6,142 bases of DNA, from the NCBI GenBank assembly GCA_937891165.1, contig CALAEX010000184.1, forward strand, positions 1-6,142. Direction: 5' to 3'. Positions 4,669 to 6,142 of this stretch are shown here, in pieces. The notes beneath the pieces were generated by a model. It searched no databases and had not been told where the DNA came from. It saw nothing but the letters and a program-made list of their open reading frames with translations. Made by a program: the position numbers and the translations under genes. The DNA comes from an uncultured Lachnospiraceae bacterium. GTDB lineage: Bacteria; Bacillota; Clostridia; Lachnospirales; Lachnospiraceae. Position 1 is the first letter of the stretch; each line of letters begins with the position of its first letter.

Positions 4669-6123
4669 ATGTGGAGTTATAATACAAATATAGATTCAGA
4701 AATGAATTTTTTTTCATCTCATGATGAAACAGTATTTGCTATTATGTGTGTTATGAGATTTAAAGCAGTTACAAACGAAGTTCCCGACTATTATATTTAT
4801 AAGGATGGAGAACATGTAGAAACATTAGAGGGAGATTATTTATATCAATTATATATTGAGAATGGAGGAAAAACGCTTGATGATGCAGAACAAGATTTGC
4901 AATCGAAATGGAATAGTGATTTAAAGATAAAGAAAGAACCTAGAAGGAAACAGATAGGTGGAAAATGTGTATTGATTAGTAGGGATAACATTATTATAGA
5001 GAATAATATTTCTTATAAAAGATTAGTATTAGAAACAATGGGGAAAAAAGGGATATTATTAAATGAGTTTGTGCTAGAACATGATAGTAAAATATTGCAG
5101 GAAGTTCTCTCTTCATTAACAGAACGAGAAAGTGATATATTGAAACTTTTATATGGAATATATAATTTAGAAGAAGGTGGTAAATCTCGAACAGAGGTTT
5201 CTCAACTGTATGGTGTAACTAGTGGAAGGATTGAACAAATAGAAGCAAAAGCTTTAAGAAAACTGCGACACCCTTTAAGAAATAGAGTTTTATTAGGCAA
5301 AAAAGTAATGAACAGTGGATGTGAAAAGAATATAGAATATTCCGATAAGCTTAAACATATACTGATAAATGATGTAGAAAAACTAATCAACATGTCAGAC
5401 GCAGAATGTGTTTATCTTGATAAGATAATGGAAAGGTATAATATTAAGATTAATAACGAGTCAAAACTAAAAGGTGATTTAATGGATGTGGGTTTATCCA
5501 TTAGAGCATACAATGGTTTGAGGCATGGTGGGATAGACGATTTAGAAACTTTATGGAATACTCCAGATACAAAACTTGAAAAACTAAGAAATGTAGGTAG
5601 CAAAACTTGCGAAGAAATAAAAGCATTAAAACGGAAATGTTTTGAATTAAATAAAAATGTTTTTACCACAATAGTACTTCGATTCAAGGGGGAAACGGTT
5701 AAATACAAATGTGCTGGACTTGAGGTAAAAGAGATTGCAAAAGAAATATTAGATGAGATTCAAAATATAGAGTCAAACAAAAAAGTATTGTTTGATATAC
5801 AATTATCTTCACGCCTTTTAGAAATGTTATTAATAAAGGGATATTTCTTTTTTGAAGATGTTCTTGAAGATGCAATACTATTGATAGAACAGTTTGAAAA
5901 CTGTGAATTAGTTGATATTGCAACCGAAATTAAAGAATTATTAGATACTGAAAAAAAGAAGAACACATCAGTATATTTGTATCCAGCAAAAAGTAACACA
6001 TGCAAATTTATAAATAAAAATAATTGTACTTCTGCATCAGACTTTATATATAAAGCTCGTGAAATAGAAGATGAAGACATTCAAAATTTGGTGCGAGAAT
6101 TAATAGATAATGAAATGGTATAA
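4669..6123 (+). CDS. Sigma-70 region 4 / RNA polymerase alpha-CTD fusion protein
   Basis: This 484-aa protein joins two RNA polymerase DNA-reading modules. Residues about 149-207 are a sigma-70 region 4 domain: LTERESDILKLLYGI, then a helix-turn-helix ending GRIEQIEAKALRKLRHP, almost as in RpoD. Residues about 270-322 are an alpha C-terminal domain: LSIRAYNGL followed by LRNVGSKTCEEIK. The E. coli alpha residues that touch UP-element DNA have counterparts: R279 (R265), N282 (N268), G310 (G296), K312 (K298), T313 (S299), E316 (E302). Sigma regions 1-3 and the alpha assembly domain are missing, so it should not act alone as a sigma or alpha subunit. The N-terminal 148 residues are unrecognised; residues 376-427 may be a second, decayed alpha-CTD. 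The ATG follows the previous stop with no gap, and a GAAGAGG site lies 9 nt upstream. A likely role is binding promoters or RNA polymerase to redirect transcription; that is inference. Confidence 0.88.
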   Translation: MWSYNTNIDSEMNFFSSHDETVFAIMCVMRFKAVTNEVPDYYIYKDGEHVETLEGDYLYQLYIENGGKTLDDAEQDLQSKWNSDLKIKKEPRRKQIGGKCVLISRDNIIIENNISYKRLVLETMGKKGILLNEFVLEHDSKILQEVLSSLTERESDILKLLYGIYNLEEGGKSRTEVSQLYGVTSGRIEQIEAKALRKLRHPLRNRVLLGKKVMNSGCEKNIEYSDKLKHILINDVEKLINMSDAECVYLDKIMERYNIKINNESKLKGDLMDVGLSIRAYNGLRHGGIDDLETLWNTPDTKLEKLRNVGSKTCEEIKALKRKCFELNKNVFTTIVLRFKGETVKYKCAGLEVKEIAKEILDEIQNIESNKKVLFDIQLSSRLLEMLLIKGYFFFEDVLEDAILLIEQFENCELVDIATEIKELLDTEKKKNTSVYLYPAKSNTCKFINKNNCTSASDFIYKAREIEDEDIQNLVRELIDNEMV

Positions 6124-6142
6124 AAAATAATGCAAAATTTCA

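Noticed and set aside
4163..6080. Several leftward frames within the right-hand operon
   Set aside because: They are rich in F, L, I and S, as expected for the antisense of AT-rich Lys/Glu codons, and have no ribosome binding sites.
6130..6142. ATG near the right edge as the start of a next gene
   Set aside because: There is no ribosome binding site and only four codons are visible.

Overview
The window looks like accessory, probably mobile-element DNA from a low-GC Firmicute, most likely a clostridial or Lachnospiraceae-type gut anaerobe. The reasons are strong AGGAGG-type ribosome binding sites on most genes, low to moderate GC, a DUF5688-type protein (a family common in Lachnospiraceae) beside a DUF1643-type protein (common on phages and plasmids), and many genes with no recognisable housekeeping role. 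No integrase, relaxase, IS, tRNA, rRNA or CRISPR array is visible, so 'mobile element' is an inference from gene content.

Left part (1-1106): a gene cut by the left edge runs leftward from 199. A rightward gene (615-1106) encodes a small winged-helix protein that resembles an ArgR-type repressor but has lost the arginine-binding signature. The roughly 400 bp between these divergent genes is dense in inverted repeats, including a 14-bp perfect palindrome, and looks like an operator or nicking region.

Middle (1107-3570): a compact leftward operon of five genes reads, in transcription order, DUF5688-like (317 aa), DUF1643-like (236 aa), an unknown 130-aa protein, and two tiny hydrophobic proteins of 25 and 41 aa that are easily missed. 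The spacing is tight, with a 20-nt overlap, a 21-nt gap and a TAA-C-ATG junction. Between the end of this operon and the converging gene at 615-1106 lies a GC-rich element of about 145 bp with three perfect nested inverted repeats and no U-tract.

Right part (3571-6142): after an AT-rich intergenic stretch holding a 16-bp palindrome and a good sigma-A promoter, a rightward two-gene operon of clearly lower GC begins. Its first gene encodes a 245-aa protein with repeated D-x-[KE]-[TN]-G motifs. Its second gene starts directly after the first one's stop codon and encodes a 484-aa protein that joins a sigma-70 region 4 domain to an RNA polymerase alpha C-terminal domain. It has no sigma region 2 or 3 and no alpha N-terminal domain. 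That protein is the most notable item here: it carries the modules that read the -35 element and the UP element in one chain, and may be a promoter-targeting regulator of RNA polymerase.
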